Positions 7,789 through 16,329 are shown, counted from the first letter of the stretch. The stretch: 56,250 nt of DNA from Xanthobacteraceae bacterium (GCA_029266425.1 JAQSWY010000032.1:1-56250); one strand, 5' to 3'. The notes: generated from the letters alone by a model not told the origin. Translations and numbers: made by a program.

Positions 7789-8751
7789 TCAGGTCTTCGG
7801 CGCGAAATAGTCGGCCCGCACCGCGGCGCCGATCAGGTTCACGATCAGCCTTCCGGCGGTGATGCAGCTGATCATGTTGACGTCGGTCGACGGGGTGATC
7901 TCGACGATGTCCATGCCGACCACCCGGCCCTTGCCGACGAGGCCGTGGATCAGCTTGCGCACCTGGTGGAAGGTGAGCCCGCCCGGCGCTGGACCTTCGA
8001 CCGCCGGCATGACGGTGGGATCGAGCCCGTCGGCATCGATGGTGATGTAGTAATTGCCGCCGTCCGGGATGCGCGCCAGCACCGCCTCGATGCCGCCGTC
8101 ATGCACCTCGAAGGCGGGGATGATGTTGGAGCCATAGGCGGCCGCGGCCTCGACCTCCTCCGGCCGGGCGCTGCCCTGGGCGCGGATGCCGATCTGGAAG
8201 ATGTCGCCGATGTGCTCCATCTCCGAGGCGCGGCGGATCGGGCTGGAGAGGCCGTCGCGGACGCCGTTCACATGGTCGCGCCAGTCGATATGGGCATCGA
8301 CCTGGATCAGGGTGATCGGCCCCCTGCCCTCATAAGCGCGCAGGATCGGAATCGGGATGCCGTGGTCGCCGCCGATGGTGATCGGCATGGCACCGGCGTC
8401 GAGGATCTTGCGCACCGCTTCCTCGGCGCGGACATAGTGGGTGGAGAGGTCGGTCATATCCGCCGGCACGTTGCCGACATCGACCGCCTTGATCGCCCGC
8501 CCGTCATAGATCGGACCCCCGACATCATAGTCGTAGCGTTCGAGATCCCGGCAGATGCGATCGGTCACCGAGCGCACGGCGTCCGGCGCCCTGGTCTGGT
8601 CGTTGGTGATGGCGCCTGCGTGATAGGCACTGCCATGGGGGATGCCGAGGAAGGCGATGTGCGCGTCGAGCGCATCGAGATCCGTCGAAATCGGTGAATA
8701 CAGAAAGCTTTGGTGCTTCTTCGACGGCGGTTCGGTGAGTGGCAGAGCCAT
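7789..8751 (-). CDS. Ureohydrolase (agmatinase family), second paralog
   Basis: 320 residues from MALPLTEPPS. Metal motifs are intact: GGDHG (127-131), DAHIDW (152-157) and TIDADGLDP (237-245). Its N-terminal part (GIPHGSAYHAGAITNDQTRAPDAVR) resembles proteobacterial agmatinases and guanidino-acid hydrolases more than arginases. The product would be urea plus an amine or amino acid. I chose the ATG at 8751; another in-frame ATG is at 8784. It is divergent from a LysR regulator across a 166-bp region rich in inverted repeats, so that regulator is the likely controller of the transporter and both hydrolases. Confidence 0.88.
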   Translation of the reverse strand: MALPLTEPPSKKHQSFLYSPISTDLDALDAHIAFLGIPHGSAYHAGAITNDQTRAPDAVRSVTDRICRDLERYDYDVGGPIYDGRAIKAVDVGNVPADMTDLSTHYVRAEEAVRKILDAGAMPITIGGDHGIPIPILRAYEGRGPITLIQVDAHIDWRDHVNGVRDGLSSPIRRASEMEHIGDIFQIGIRAQGSARPEEVEAAAAYGSNIIPAFEVHDGGIEAVLARIPDGGNYYITIDADGLDPTVMPAVEGPAPGGLTFHQVRKLIHGLVGKGRVVGMDIVEITPSTDVNMISCITAGRLIVNLIGAAVRADYFAPKT

Positions 8752-8759
8752 GGGGCCTC

Positions 8760-8801
8760 GCAAATGTATCCTGACATTTGCCATTTGTTTTGGCATTTGC
8801 C
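8760..8801. promoter_or_regulatory. Cluster of CATTTG repeats before the ureohydrolase gene
   Basis: GCAAATG (8760-8766) is an exact inverted repeat of CATTTGC (8775-8781). CATTTG follows at once (8782-8787), then GGCATTTGCC (8792-8801). The hexamer thus occurs four times in 42 bases in the ureohydrolase leader. A regulator-binding role is inferred. Confidence 0.5.
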
Positions 8802-8866
8802 CGTAAAATGAGCGCGCAGACAGCTGACGGACAGCTCTCCCGCACCTCACTAGAATATTGATGAGG

Positions 8867-8891
8867 AACCTGCTTAAGAATAACGCAGGTT
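8867..8891. promoter_or_regulatory. Inverted repeat upstream of lysR-type gene, possible LysR operator
   Basis: AACCTGC (8867-8873) and GCAGGTT (8885-8891) are exact inverted repeats separated by an AT-rich 11-bp spacer, 27 bases before the LysR start codon. The arm and spacing are like an autoregulatory LysR site, but no binding evidence exists in the sequence itself. Confidence 0.45.
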
Positions 8892-8917
8892 GAAACCATG
8901 CTTGTAGGATATGCAAC

Positions 8918-9856
8918 ATGGACCAGAGGACATCGACAGCGGTACCGCCGCTCACCGAAAGCGATCTGAGGCTGCTGCGTATCTTTCGCAGTGTTGCCGA
9001 GGCCGGCGGTTTAACCGCGGCGGAGAGCGCGCTCGGCATGGAGCGCTCGACCATCAGCCGGCACCTGCAGAGCCTGGAGATAAGGCTCGGCGCAAGGCTC
9101 TGCTTCCGCGGTCCCGCCGGCTTCGAGCTGACCGAGTTCGGCCAACGCGCGCTGCACGCCGCGATCAGCGCCAGCGACGCGCTCGACGTCATCCGCCACG
9201 AGCTCAACCTCGCGCGCAATGTGCTGACCGGCGACTTGCATCTCGCCATTGCCGACAACTGCCTGTCGAACCCGCAATCCCTGTTCGCTCAGGTGCTGGC
9301 GAAGTTCCGCGTGCTGGCGCCCGATGTGCGGGTGCACCTCTCCATCAAGCTGCCGAACGAATTGCTCACCGGCATTGCCGAGCGGCATTTCCATCTCGGC
9401 ATCACCGGCGCCGCGCCCGGGCATGAGAGACTGGAATTCCGCTCGATCTTCCACGAGGAGTTCCGGCTCTACGCCGCCGCCCGCGCGGATGCCCCGCCCG
9501 TGCGGCTCGGCGAACTCGCGCGCGCCGGCTATGCGGTGGTGATGCGCACCAACGACCAGCGCACCCAAATGCTGGCGCGCCGATTGAGGCTGCAGCGCAG
9601 CGCTGTCGCCTTCGGCCTCGAGGCGGTGGCGACCCTGCTCGCCGCCGGCGGCTTCGTCGGCTACCTGCCCTGCCACTACGCCAAGGCGCTGTCGCACATG
9701 TACAAGCTGGTCGAGGTCGGTGACGCCGAGGCGCTGGCCTACGACACCATCTTCTCGCTGGTCTCGCTCAGGGACCGCCCCCTGCCGCCGAGCGCGCAGG
9801 TGCTGGTGCGGCTGCTGATGGACGCGCACGCGGCGCAGGAGGGGGCGGCAATCTAG
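8918..9856 (+). CDS. LysR-family transcriptional regulator
   Basis: 312 residues. The N-terminal winged helix-turn-helix is clear: LRLLRIFRSVAEAGGLTAAESALGMERSTISRHLQSLEIRLGARLC. A type II binding-protein-like effector domain fills residues of about 95 to 300. It is divergent from the ureohydrolase gene, the usual arrangement for a LysR regulator and its target, so it probably responds to the substrate or product of the 2907-8751 gene set. Confidence 0.9.
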   Translation: MDQRTSTAVPPLTESDLRLLRIFRSVAEAGGLTAAESALGMERSTISRHLQSLEIRLGARLCFRGPAGFELTEFGQRALHAAISASDALDVIRHELNLARNVLTGDLHLAIADNCLSNPQSLFAQVLAKFRVLAPDVRVHLSIKLPNELLTGIAERHFHLGITGAAPGHERLEFRSIFHEEFRLYAAARADAPPVRLGELARAGYAVVMRTNDQRTQMLARRLRLQRSAVAFGLEAVATLLAAGGFVGYLPCHYAKALSHMYKLVEVGDAEALAYDTIFSLVSLRDRPLPPSAQVLVRLLMDAHAAQEGAAI

Positions 9857-10023
9857 CCGCAACCTAAGTTAATGGCTCCTGAGCGCCAACTGCAGACCGT
9901 GGGCGCTTGCCGTGATGCGGAAATTGCGACCAGATCAATAATAACCCGCTCGCCATCCCGTGCTGACGTCGGTAAAGCTCGCTCCATCTCCACTTCACTA
10001 GTTACCCAGCTTGGACGGAACAC

Positions 10024-10044
10024 GCCCGGCGTGATCGGCCGGGC
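10024..10044 (-). terminator. Weak terminator-like hairpin after the AztD-ZinT gene
   Basis: GCCCGGC (10024-10030) pairs with GCCGGGC (10038-10044) 20 bases past the stop codon of the leftward gene. There is no T-tract, so it may be an mRNA end rather than an intrinsic terminator. The surrounding gap 9857-10064 holds no gene I can support. Confidence 0.3.
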
Positions 10045-10064
10045 GCAAACTCGCTACTCCAGGA

Positions 10065-11891
10065 TCAGTGCGCTTTCATCTCGCTCACGATCTCCTTTGC
10101 TCCCATCGAGGATGGGTAGTAGGTCGGCCAGTTTGTCACTTCCTCCAGAAGCGCAGCGCGATCATCCCCCCAGTACAGATGAAAGTGATCGGCCTTTTCC
10201 GGCGCGATCTGGTGATCGCTGAACTGAATGAACTGTGGAGCGGCGGCGTCGCCTGACGTCTTCTTGAAGATGAAGCGGACGCCCCGATTGCCCTTCTTGT
10301 AGGTCAGGATCTCGTAGCCGTCATAGGCATAGTGCCCCTTCAATGGCTTTCCCTTCTCATAAAATGTGACCGTATCGCCCTCGATGGTGATCCGCTCGAC
10401 ATTTGTGCGGTAGCCGACCTCGTACTCGGCCCGGTACGCCTGCGCACTCATGCTACCGCTTTCCGCCTTGTGCTCCCACACCGGATCAAGCGTGCCATCC
10501 TGCAGGTAGGGGTAAACGGACTGCCAATCGCCGGCGTAGTCAGACAGGGTGCGATCATGGACCTGGCTGTCCTTGAAGTAACCCTTGTAGATTTGCGGAT
10601 CGCCGTGGCTGTGAGCGTGATCGTGGCCGGCACGATCGTGACCATGAGCGTGCTCACCGGCTTCGTCATGGACGACGCCGCTGCCGCCCACGACCGCGAT
10701 GCTATAAGGCATTCCGCCGATCTCGATCGTCCCCGCCTCCTTGAGCGACCCCTTGGAGATGCGGCGCACCAGCCCGGCCTTGGGATCGCTCATGACGACT
10801 TCGTCTCCTGCCATGGCGAGACGTGGGCGGGGATCGTTCCAGTGCCCATCCATCGAATAGGGCTCTGTCACCTTGGCCGTTCTGGCGATTTTGCCTTCCA
10901 GTACATCAACCTGATGAAGCGCGCCGTCCTCGGTCAGCACGTAGCCGAATCGGGCGTTTGCCGGGTCGAGGGCAAAGTCGACGCGCCGGAAGGGCAGTTC
11001 GATGTATCGGAAATGCGGCGCGTCGACCGGGTCGACCACGACGAGGCCCTTGGCGCCGTAATTGCCTAGGAAGACCTGCATGCTCTTCGAGCCGATCAGC
11101 GTCCCGGTGCTCTGTCCGGCCGGGAGGTCCGCCGGATATTCCAGCATCTTGAACGTAGGTCCATCGGCGCCGGCAGTGACGGTCAGAATGCCTTCCTGGC
11201 ACCCTGTCGCGAGATAGGCGCCCGAAAAGGCTTCGCCGTGAATGGCGGTGCAGGTCGCGACAGCGCCCGTCGGCTTGCCATCGGCGGTGACTGGCTGGAG
11301 ACCGAGACGCTTCGGCGCGGCATCGCCTTCCAACGGAGCGTCGGAGGCGACGCTCGTGACCCAGAACGCGCCGATGGGCGCTGCATATCCGTGATGCGCG
11401 CGCACCTGCGGAAGACGGCTCGTCTTGAGTTGGCCTTCAGAGAGCTCGTGCGCGTCGATGATCTCCGCGTAGCCTCCGCGATCGAAGTTGATCACCACCT
11501 TGCCGTCATGGTCGATGAGGTGGTAGGGGCGGGCTCCCGTCAGGGTCTCGTTGATCGCGGCCGGGTCAGCGATCTCGATGTCCGAGTGATCCCCATGAGC
11601 ATGGAGCGAGATGCCGCTCTTCAGGAGGTTGACCGCATCCTTATCGGACTGCACCGCTACGATGGCCGCCCCATTGTTTACCCCATACAGCCGGCTTTGC
11701 CCGGTTGTCTCGAAGGTCCAGCGGTTCTTCGGCTCGCTCAGGTCGAATGCGGTAATCTTGGGATCAGCGTGATCACCAACAAACACGCGGTAAAGCGTGA
11801 CGTCCTCATGATCGTGCCCGGCTTCCTGTGCCACGGCACTAGCAAACAAAATGAGTGATATGCCCGTTGCGCAGGCAAATGATCGCAACAT
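10065..11891 (-). CDS. aztD: Zinc metallochaperone: AztD-like beta-propeller fused to a ZinT domain
   Basis: 608 residues from the ATG at 11891 (GGAG six bases upstream; a GTG at 11903 is the longer alternative). A signal peptide (ISLILFASAVAQ) is followed by GHDHEDVT, a short His cluster. Residues of about 30-405 look like the AztD beta-propeller, with HAHGDHSD and repeated HxxDHDGKV-type strands. A His-rich linker (HAHGHDRAGHDHAHSHGD, about 414-431) leads into about 175 residues of a ZinT/YodA domain: YKGYFKDSQVHDRTLSDYAG, DWQSVYPYLQDGTLDPVW and the metal-binding end FSDHQIAPEKADHFHLYWG. AztD passes zinc to the AztC binding protein and ZinT is a separate periplasmic zinc carrier in other bacteria; here they are one polypeptide, encoded 47 bases after an AztC-like gene. 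Confidence 0.85.
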   Translation of the reverse strand: MLRSFACATGISLILFASAVAQEAGHDHEDVTLYRVFVGDHADPKITAFDLSEPKNRWTFETTGQSRLYGVNNGAAIVAVQSDKDAVNLLKSGISLHAHGDHSDIEIADPAAINETLTGARPYHLIDHDGKVVINFDRGGYAEIIDAHELSEGQLKTSRLPQVRAHHGYAAPIGAFWVTSVASDAPLEGDAAPKRLGLQPVTADGKPTGAVATCTAIHGEAFSGAYLATGCQEGILTVTAGADGPTFKMLEYPADLPAGQSTGTLIGSKSMQVFLGNYGAKGLVVVDPVDAPHFRYIELPFRRVDFALDPANARFGYVLTEDGALHQVDVLEGKIARTAKVTEPYSMDGHWNDPRPRLAMAGDEVVMSDPKAGLVRRISKGSLKEAGTIEIGGMPYSIAVVGGSGVVHDEAGEHAHGHDRAGHDHAHSHGDPQIYKGYFKDSQVHDRTLSDYAGDWQSVYPYLQDGTLDPVWEHKAESGSMSAQAYRAEYEVGYRTNVERITIEGDTVTFYEKGKPLKGHYAYDGYEILTYKKGNRGVRFIFKKTSGDAAAPQFIQFSDHQIAPEKADHFHLYWGDDRAALLEEVTNWPTYYPSSMGAKEIVSEMKAH

Positions 11892-11938
11892 TGTCGTCTC
11901 CACGAAAAGGCGATGAAGGGGATTGGGCCTGGGCCGCC

Positions 11939-12868
11939 TCAGTCAGCAGCCAAGGCTGTGGCGATGGTCTGCGCGTTGTGGCGCATCATGTCCGTGTAGT
12001 GCGATGCAGGTCCGCTTGCGGTCGAGAGCGCGTCCGAATAGAGCGCGCCACTGAGTTCGAGACCTGCCTCGGAGGCGATCTGCCTCACCAGCCGCGTATC
12101 TGAGATGTTCTCGGCGAAGACGGCTGCCGCACGCTTGTTGCGGATCTCGCGGATAAGCGATGCGACGTCCGCTGCCGATGCTTCCGACGCCGTCGAAACC
12201 CCCTGCGGCGAAAGGAATGTCACGCCGTAGTCGCGTTCGAAATAGCGGAAGGCGTTGTGGGCCACGACGCCGACGCGCCTGTCCTTGGGAACGTCGGCGA
12301 TCGTCAATCTAATCTGCGTGTCGAGAGCGGAAAGCGTCTCGTTGTAGGCGGCCGCGTTGGCCTCGTACTCAGCACAGTTCGTGCTGTCTGCGGCGCAGAA
12401 GGCTTCAGCGATGTTCTGGACGTACATCTTTGCGTTGGCGATCGATTGCCACGCATGAGGATCGTTCGGTGTTGCGTGGAACACCGCCTCTCCGTTGATG
12501 AAGTGGTAATGCCCGCCCTTGGGGTCGTTCAGTATGTCGGCGTTCCTGGTGAGTTCCACCACGGGGGCACGGGTGCCACTCGCCTTGACAAGGCGAGACA
12601 GGAATTCTTCGAACGAGAGACCATTGACGAGCACGACGTCGGCGCGGGCGACCGCCTTCGCATCGGCGGGACGTGGTGAGTAAACATGAGCGTCGCTGTT
12701 CGGGCCGACTAGCGTGGTCAGCTCTATGTGCTCGCCGCCTACTTGTCTGGCGAAGTCGCCGATGATGGAGAAGCTGGCGACAACGCGAAGCGGCTCGGCG
12801 GCGGCCACTGCCGACATCGATGTTATAACGTACAAGAAGCAGGCGAGCTTCAGTAGCGATCGCTTCAT
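11939..12868 (-). CDS. aztC: Zinc ABC transporter substrate-binding protein, AztC-like
   Basis: About 309 residues with a signal peptide (LLKLACFLYVITSMSAVAAA). It is a cluster A-I metal-binding protein. Likely Zn ligands are the His of NSDAHVYSP, the His of NDPHAWQ, the His of VVAHNAFRYF and the Asp of LYSDALS. A flexible loop GGHYHFINGEAVFH carries extra His residues, and a Cys pair (AFCAADSTNC) probably forms a disulfide. I start at ATG 12868; a GTG at 12904 overlaps the stop of a short upstream frame (GTGA). The usual partners aztA and aztB (ATPase and permease) are not in the window, so it must work with a transporter encoded elsewhere or as a carrier. Confidence 0.85.
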   Translation of the reverse strand: MKRSLLKLACFLYVITSMSAVAAAEPLRVVASFSIIGDFARQVGGEHIELTTLVGPNSDAHVYSPRPADAKAVARADVVLVNGLSFEEFLSRLVKASGTRAPVVELTRNADILNDPKGGHYHFINGEAVFHATPNDPHAWQSIANAKMYVQNIAEAFCAADSTNCAEYEANAAAYNETLSALDTQIRLTIADVPKDRRVGVVAHNAFRYFERDYGVTFLSPQGVSTASEASAADVASLIREIRNKRAAAVFAENISDTRLVRQIASEAGLELSGALYSDALSTASGPASHYTDMMRHNAQTIATALAAD

Positions 12869-12900
12869 AAGGAACGTCCGTTGCGGTTTAAGCAGCGCGC

Positions 12901-13005
12901 TCACCGGTGGGTCGTTGAGGAGTGCCGCACGAGGTCGCGATCATTGATGCGAAAGAACAGCTGTCGACGGGATATCGCCAGCGCTTGGGACAGCTTCTTG
13001 GCCCG
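12901..13005 (-). pseudogene. Possible 3' remnant of an unidentified gene
   Basis: Thirty-four codons read RAKKLSQALAISRRQLFFRI then NDRDLVRHSSTTHR and stop with TGA overlapping a GTG start of the zinc-binding-protein gene. An in-frame TAG at 13006-13008 closes the frame upstream and I see no start codon. The coupled stop and start would suit a real upstream gene end, so this may be what is left after a deletion between the CobW and aztC genes. I do not recognise the family. Confidence 0.25.
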
Positions 13006-13041
13006 CTAAGAAGCGTCTCCCGAAGCGAGCGGGTGCGTTCA

Positions 13042-14256
13042 TCAGGCCGGGGCGCGTTCCCAATTCGGAAATGGATCCGGCAGGTATTTCAGCGTCTCCG
13101 GATCGAAAACGGTCGGCTTCAGCGGGCCGACGAGGCATTCATCGAGCGCGGCGCGAATGGCGGCCTCGTCCATGCCGACACCGATGAACACGAGCTCCTG
13201 CCGCCGGTCGCCATAGCCCGGCGTCCAGTGGGAGCGCAGCCAGCTCCGCCAGTCCGGCTGGGTCGGCCACCGCTCGGTCGGGATGGCGACCCACCAGTGA
13301 CCGATGGAATTGATGCGGCAGATCGCGCCCGCGAGCGACATCTCGCCCACACGGCGCGGGCGGGTGGCGAGCCAGAACAGGCCCTTTGCGCGCACGAGGC
13401 CGGGCCATGTCTTCGCGAGGAAGTCGCTGAACTTCTCGGGATGGAACGGGCGGCGCGCACGATAGACAAAGCTCGTCACGCCGTACTCCTCCGTCTCCGG
13501 CACATGGTCGCGGAAGCCGTTCAGCTCCTTGAACCAGGTCGGATGCTCGTGCGCCTTCTCGAAGTCGAAGAGGCCGGTACCGAGTATGTCGCGGACGGCG
13601 ACGTCCGAATGGTCAGTCTCGATCAGCCGGGCGTCCGAGTTCAGCGCCTTCACCACGGCGCGCACCTCGGCGAGGCGGTAACGCTCGACCTCGGAGATTT
13701 TGTTCAGGACGATGACGTCGGCGAACTCGATCTGGTCGGTGAGCAGATCGACTAGCGTGCGGTCATCCTCCTCGCCGGCGGTCTCGCCGCGGTCGCGCAG
13801 GAAATCACGGCTGCCGAAGTCCTTCAGAAGGTTGGCGGCATCGACGACGGTGACCATCGTGTCGAGGCGGGCGATGTCAGAGAGCGAGAAGCCGTCCTCA
13901 TCGCGAAACTCGAAGGTGGCGGCGACGGGAAGCGGTTCGGCGATGCCGGTGGACTCGATTAGCAGATAATCGAAGCGCCCTTCCCCGGCGAGCCGGCGGA
14001 CCTCGTTCAGCAGGTCGTCGCGCAAGGTGCAGCAGATGCAGCCATTGGTCATTTCGACCAGCTTTTCCTCCGTCTGCGACAGGTTTGCCTCGCCTGAGCG
14101 AACGAGTTCCGCATCGATGTTCACCTCGGACAAGTCGTTGACGATGACGGCGACGCGCAGGCCCCCACGGTTCGAGAGCACATGATTGAGCAGCGTCGTC
14201 TTGCCGGCGCCGAGGAAGCCGGAGAGCACGGTGACGGGTAGGCGTGCATCGGACAT
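13042..14256 (-). CDS. CobW/COG0523-family GTP-binding metallochaperone (ZigA/ZNG1-like)
   Basis: 404 residues. G3E P-loop GFLGAGKTT (13-21), the metal motif GCICCTL with CICC at 73-76, the ESTGIAEP switch and the VLNKISE guanine-recognition motif are all present. The C-terminal CobW_C domain includes [20 protein letters not shown] and a W-rich end. These GTPases deliver zinc to client enzymes under zinc limitation; placement before an AztC-like and an AztD-ZinT gene and behind a Zur-like box agrees with a zinc role. It is the first gene of the leftward set, 137 bases from the next. Confidence 0.9.
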   Translation of the reverse strand: MSDARLPVTVLSGFLGAGKTTLLNHVLSNRGGLRVAVIVNDLSEVNIDAELVRSGEANLSQTEEKLVEMTNGCICCTLRDDLLNEVRRLAGEGRFDYLLIESTGIAEPLPVAATFEFRDEDGFSLSDIARLDTMVTVVDAANLLKDFGSRDFLRDRGETAGEEDDRTLVDLLTDQIEFADVIVLNKISEVERYRLAEVRAVVKALNSDARLIETDHSDVAVRDILGTGLFDFEKAHEHPTWFKELNGFRDHVPETEEYGVTSFVYRARRPFHPEKFSDFLAKTWPGLVRAKGLFWLATRPRRVGEMSLAGAICRINSIGHWWVAIPTERWPTQPDWRSWLRSHWTPGYGDRRQELVFIGVGMDEAAIRAALDECLVGPLKPTVFDPETLKYLPDPFPNWERAPA

Positions 14257-14667
14257 GGATCCAGCACCTCACTAAATGATACAATGTATCACTTACACGT
14301 TGAGGCGCGCGGATCAAGGGGAGTTGTCGATCGACCAAGGTCGATCTTCGCGGAGAGCTATGCGCTGCGCAGCCCGCTGGCGATAACTGCTGCATAGGAT
14401 CGGGAGGTGGACGTTAAGACCCCGAGCAGAGGTCCGCCTTGCACCATTCTTGGAAGCTGGCGCCGAGCCAGCAAGCCGACATACGGGTGCCATATCACCC
14501 GCTCTCAGCCCTAGAGGGACCAGGCGTAGCCATCTGTCAGGCTGCTGAACCCTCAAATCGCGCGCCAGGACGCACCATCCTTACGAAGCTGTGATCGGTC
14601 GTGCCGGTGGACGCAGTAGGATCGCAACCCAACTCCCGATGGAGGTGATGCGGCGAAAGGAGAGCCG
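14257..14667. other. 411-bp region without a gene
   Basis: It contains the Zur-like operator at 14277-14291 near its left end. Past that I find no open frame with coding character, no RNA gene and no repeat. The right end holds the strong AAAGGAGA ribosome binding site of the aldo/keto reductase gene. Confidence 0.5.
14277..14291. promoter_or_regulatory. Predicted Zur operator before the zinc genes
   Basis: TGATACAATGTATCA is a perfect inverted repeat (TGATAC and GTATCA around AAT) lying 20 bases upstream of the CobW-family start codon. It matches the Zur consensus (TGTTATANTATAACA) at most positions and is the only AT-rich palindrome in the region. Repression by Zur under zinc sufficiency is inferred from this and from the gene content. 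Confidence 0.6.
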
Positions 14668-15618
14668 GTGACGATCATGCGCAGGCATTGCACGCGCAAC
14701 AATTTCACGCGCAGGGATTTCGTTTGCGCGGCGGCCCTTGGCGCCGCCGCTGCGGCAGTCCTGCCGCGGGACGTGTCCGCCCAGGCGGCGAGGCCTATAG
14801 ATCGTCCGATCCCATCGTCCGGCGAACGGATTCCGGCGGTCGGCCTGGGGACGTGGATCACGTTCAATGTCGGCGACGATCCGGTGCTGCAGGCGGAGTG
14901 TGCGCAGGTCATGGCGGCGTTCTTCGCCGGCGGCGGGCGCATGATCGACAGTTCGCCGATGTACGGTTCGTCCCAGTCGGTCGTGGGCAACGGCCTGAAA
15001 CGTCTTGGGCGCCCCGAGGCGCTGTTTTCGGCGGAGAAGGTCTGGACGTCGGCCGCCGCGAACGGACCCGCGCAGATCGAGCAATCGCGTCGGCTGTGGG
15101 GCATGGAGCGCTTCGACCTCCTGCAGGTGCACAATCTCCTGACTTGGGAGGCCCATCTCGAAACGCTGTTCGCGATGAAGGCGGCGGGACGGCTCCGCTA
15201 TGTCGGGATCACCACGTCCGAGGGGCGCCGGCACGACCTTGTCGAGCAGATCATGCGGCGCCATCCGCTGGATTTCGTGCAGCTCACCTACAATGTCGTC
15301 GATCGCGAGCCGGAACAGCGCCTGCTGCCGCTCGCCACCGAGCGCGGCACCGCCGTCATCGTCAACCGGCCATTCCGGCAGGGCGCGCTGACCCGGCGCC
15401 TCGACGGCGAACCTCTTCCCGAATGGGCGAACGAGATCGGCGCGAAGAGCTGGGCGCAGCTGATCCTGAAGTTCATCCTCTCGCATCCCGCTGTCACCGT
15501 CGCCATCCCGGCGACCACGCGGGTCGATCATGTGCGCGAGAATCTCGCGGCGGCCGGCGGCACCCTGCCGGACAGGGATTTGCGGGAGCGAGTCGCCGCC
15601 CATGTCGGCGCGCTCTGA
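14668..15618 (+). CDS. Tat-exported aldo/keto reductase
   Basis: 316 residues, GTG start at 14668 with AAAGGAGA just upstream. The N-terminus carries a twin-arginine signal, TRRDFVCAAALGAAAAAV. The mature part is an AKR TIM barrel with the catalytic tetrad in place: Asp and Tyr of RMIDSSPMYG, Lys of SAEKVW and His of LLQVHN. An NAD(P)H-dependent enzyme exported folded with its cofactor is plausible for a Tat substrate. The stop overlaps the next start by one base (TGATG), so it is translationally coupled to the DUF6064 membrane protein. Confidence 0.87.
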   Translation: MTIMRRHCTRNNFTRRDFVCAAALGAAAAAVLPRDVSAQAARPIDRPIPSSGERIPAVGLGTWITFNVGDDPVLQAECAQVMAAFFAGGGRMIDSSPMYGSSQSVVGNGLKRLGRPEALFSAEKVWTSAAANGPAQIEQSRRLWGMERFDLLQVHNLLTWEAHLETLFAMKAAGRLRYVGITTSEGRRHDLVEQIMRRHPLDFVQLTYNVVDREPEQRLLPLATERGTAVIVNRPFRQGALTRRLDGEPLPEWANEIGAKSWAQLILKFILSHPAVTVAIPATTRVDHVRENLAAAGGTLPDRDLRERVAAHVGAL

Positions 15619-16301
15619 TGTCCGAATGGTGGACCTACCGCCTCGAGGATTTCCTGCTTTTCTCGCCGCGCACCTATTGGCGCATGCTGGAGCTGCAGAA
15701 CGCCGCGCTCTGGCCATTGCATTTGGCCATGGTCGCGGCGGGCCTGGCGATCGTCCTGCTCGTCCGTCGTCGTCCCGATGGCGCGAACCTCTGGGTCGGC
15801 GGAGTTCTCGGCCTGAGCTGGGCCTTCGTGGCCTGGTCCTTTCTGCTCAATCGCTACGCGGCCATCAACTGGGCAATCGCCTATGTCGCCCCCGTCTTCT
15901 TCCTGCAGGCCGCGCTGCTGCTCGTCGCCGCCGTCTTGCCGCGCGGCCTGACCTTCGATCGCCGGGATTCCATTGGCAGGGCTGGATTGCCGCTCTCGCT
16001 CGCGGGCCTGCTGCTCTATCCGTGCCTGCCGCTTGCCTTTGGCCGGCCATGGACCAATGTGGAAACATTCGGCATCGCGCCGGACCCGACGGTGATCGTG
16101 ACGCTCGGCCTCCTGCTGGCAAGTCGCGGCCCATGGCTCGCCGCCCTCCTGCCCGTGCCGCTGCTCTGGTGCCTGCTTAGCGGGCTAACCTTCCTGGCCA
16201 TGGATGACGGCCAGGCGTGGCTGCTCTTCGCGACCCTGGCCCTCATCCTTCCATTGCTGCTGATCCGGCTCGTCTATCCGAACCCGCGGGCGCCTCGATG
16301 A
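15618..16301 (+). CDS. DUF6064-like integral membrane protein
   Basis: 227 residues beginning MSEWWTYRLEDFLLFSPRTYW, the characteristic opening of DUF6064 proteins, followed by about six hydrophobic segments (such as PLHLAMVAAGLAIVLLV and AFVAWSFLLNRYAAINWAIA). The function of the family is unknown. It is coupled to the exported aldo/keto reductase, so a shared envelope role is likely. The gene ends 29 bases from the convergent DHDPS-family gene. Confidence 0.8.
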   Translation: MSEWWTYRLEDFLLFSPRTYWRMLELQNAALWPLHLAMVAAGLAIVLLVRRRPDGANLWVGGVLGLSWAFVAWSFLLNRYAAINWAIAYVAPVFFLQAALLLVAAVLPRGLTFDRRDSIGRAGLPLSLAGLLLYPCLPLAFGRPWTNVETFGIAPDPTVIVTLGLLLASRGPWLAALLPVPLLWCLLSGLTFLAMDDGQAWLLFATLALILPLLLIRLVYPNPRAPR

Positions 16302-16329
16302 GCGCGCCGCGAGGCTCCGAGCCGGTGTC

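Noticed and set aside
9857..10064. A small gene at 9872-10222
   Set aside because: It overlaps the end of the AztD-ZinT gene on the other strand, has no motif and no ribosome binding site.
14688..16301. 537-codon open frame through the aldo/keto reductase and DUF6064 genes
   Set aside because: Only its 3' part from 15618 is a real gene; the upstream part is out of frame with the Tat-AKR sequence.
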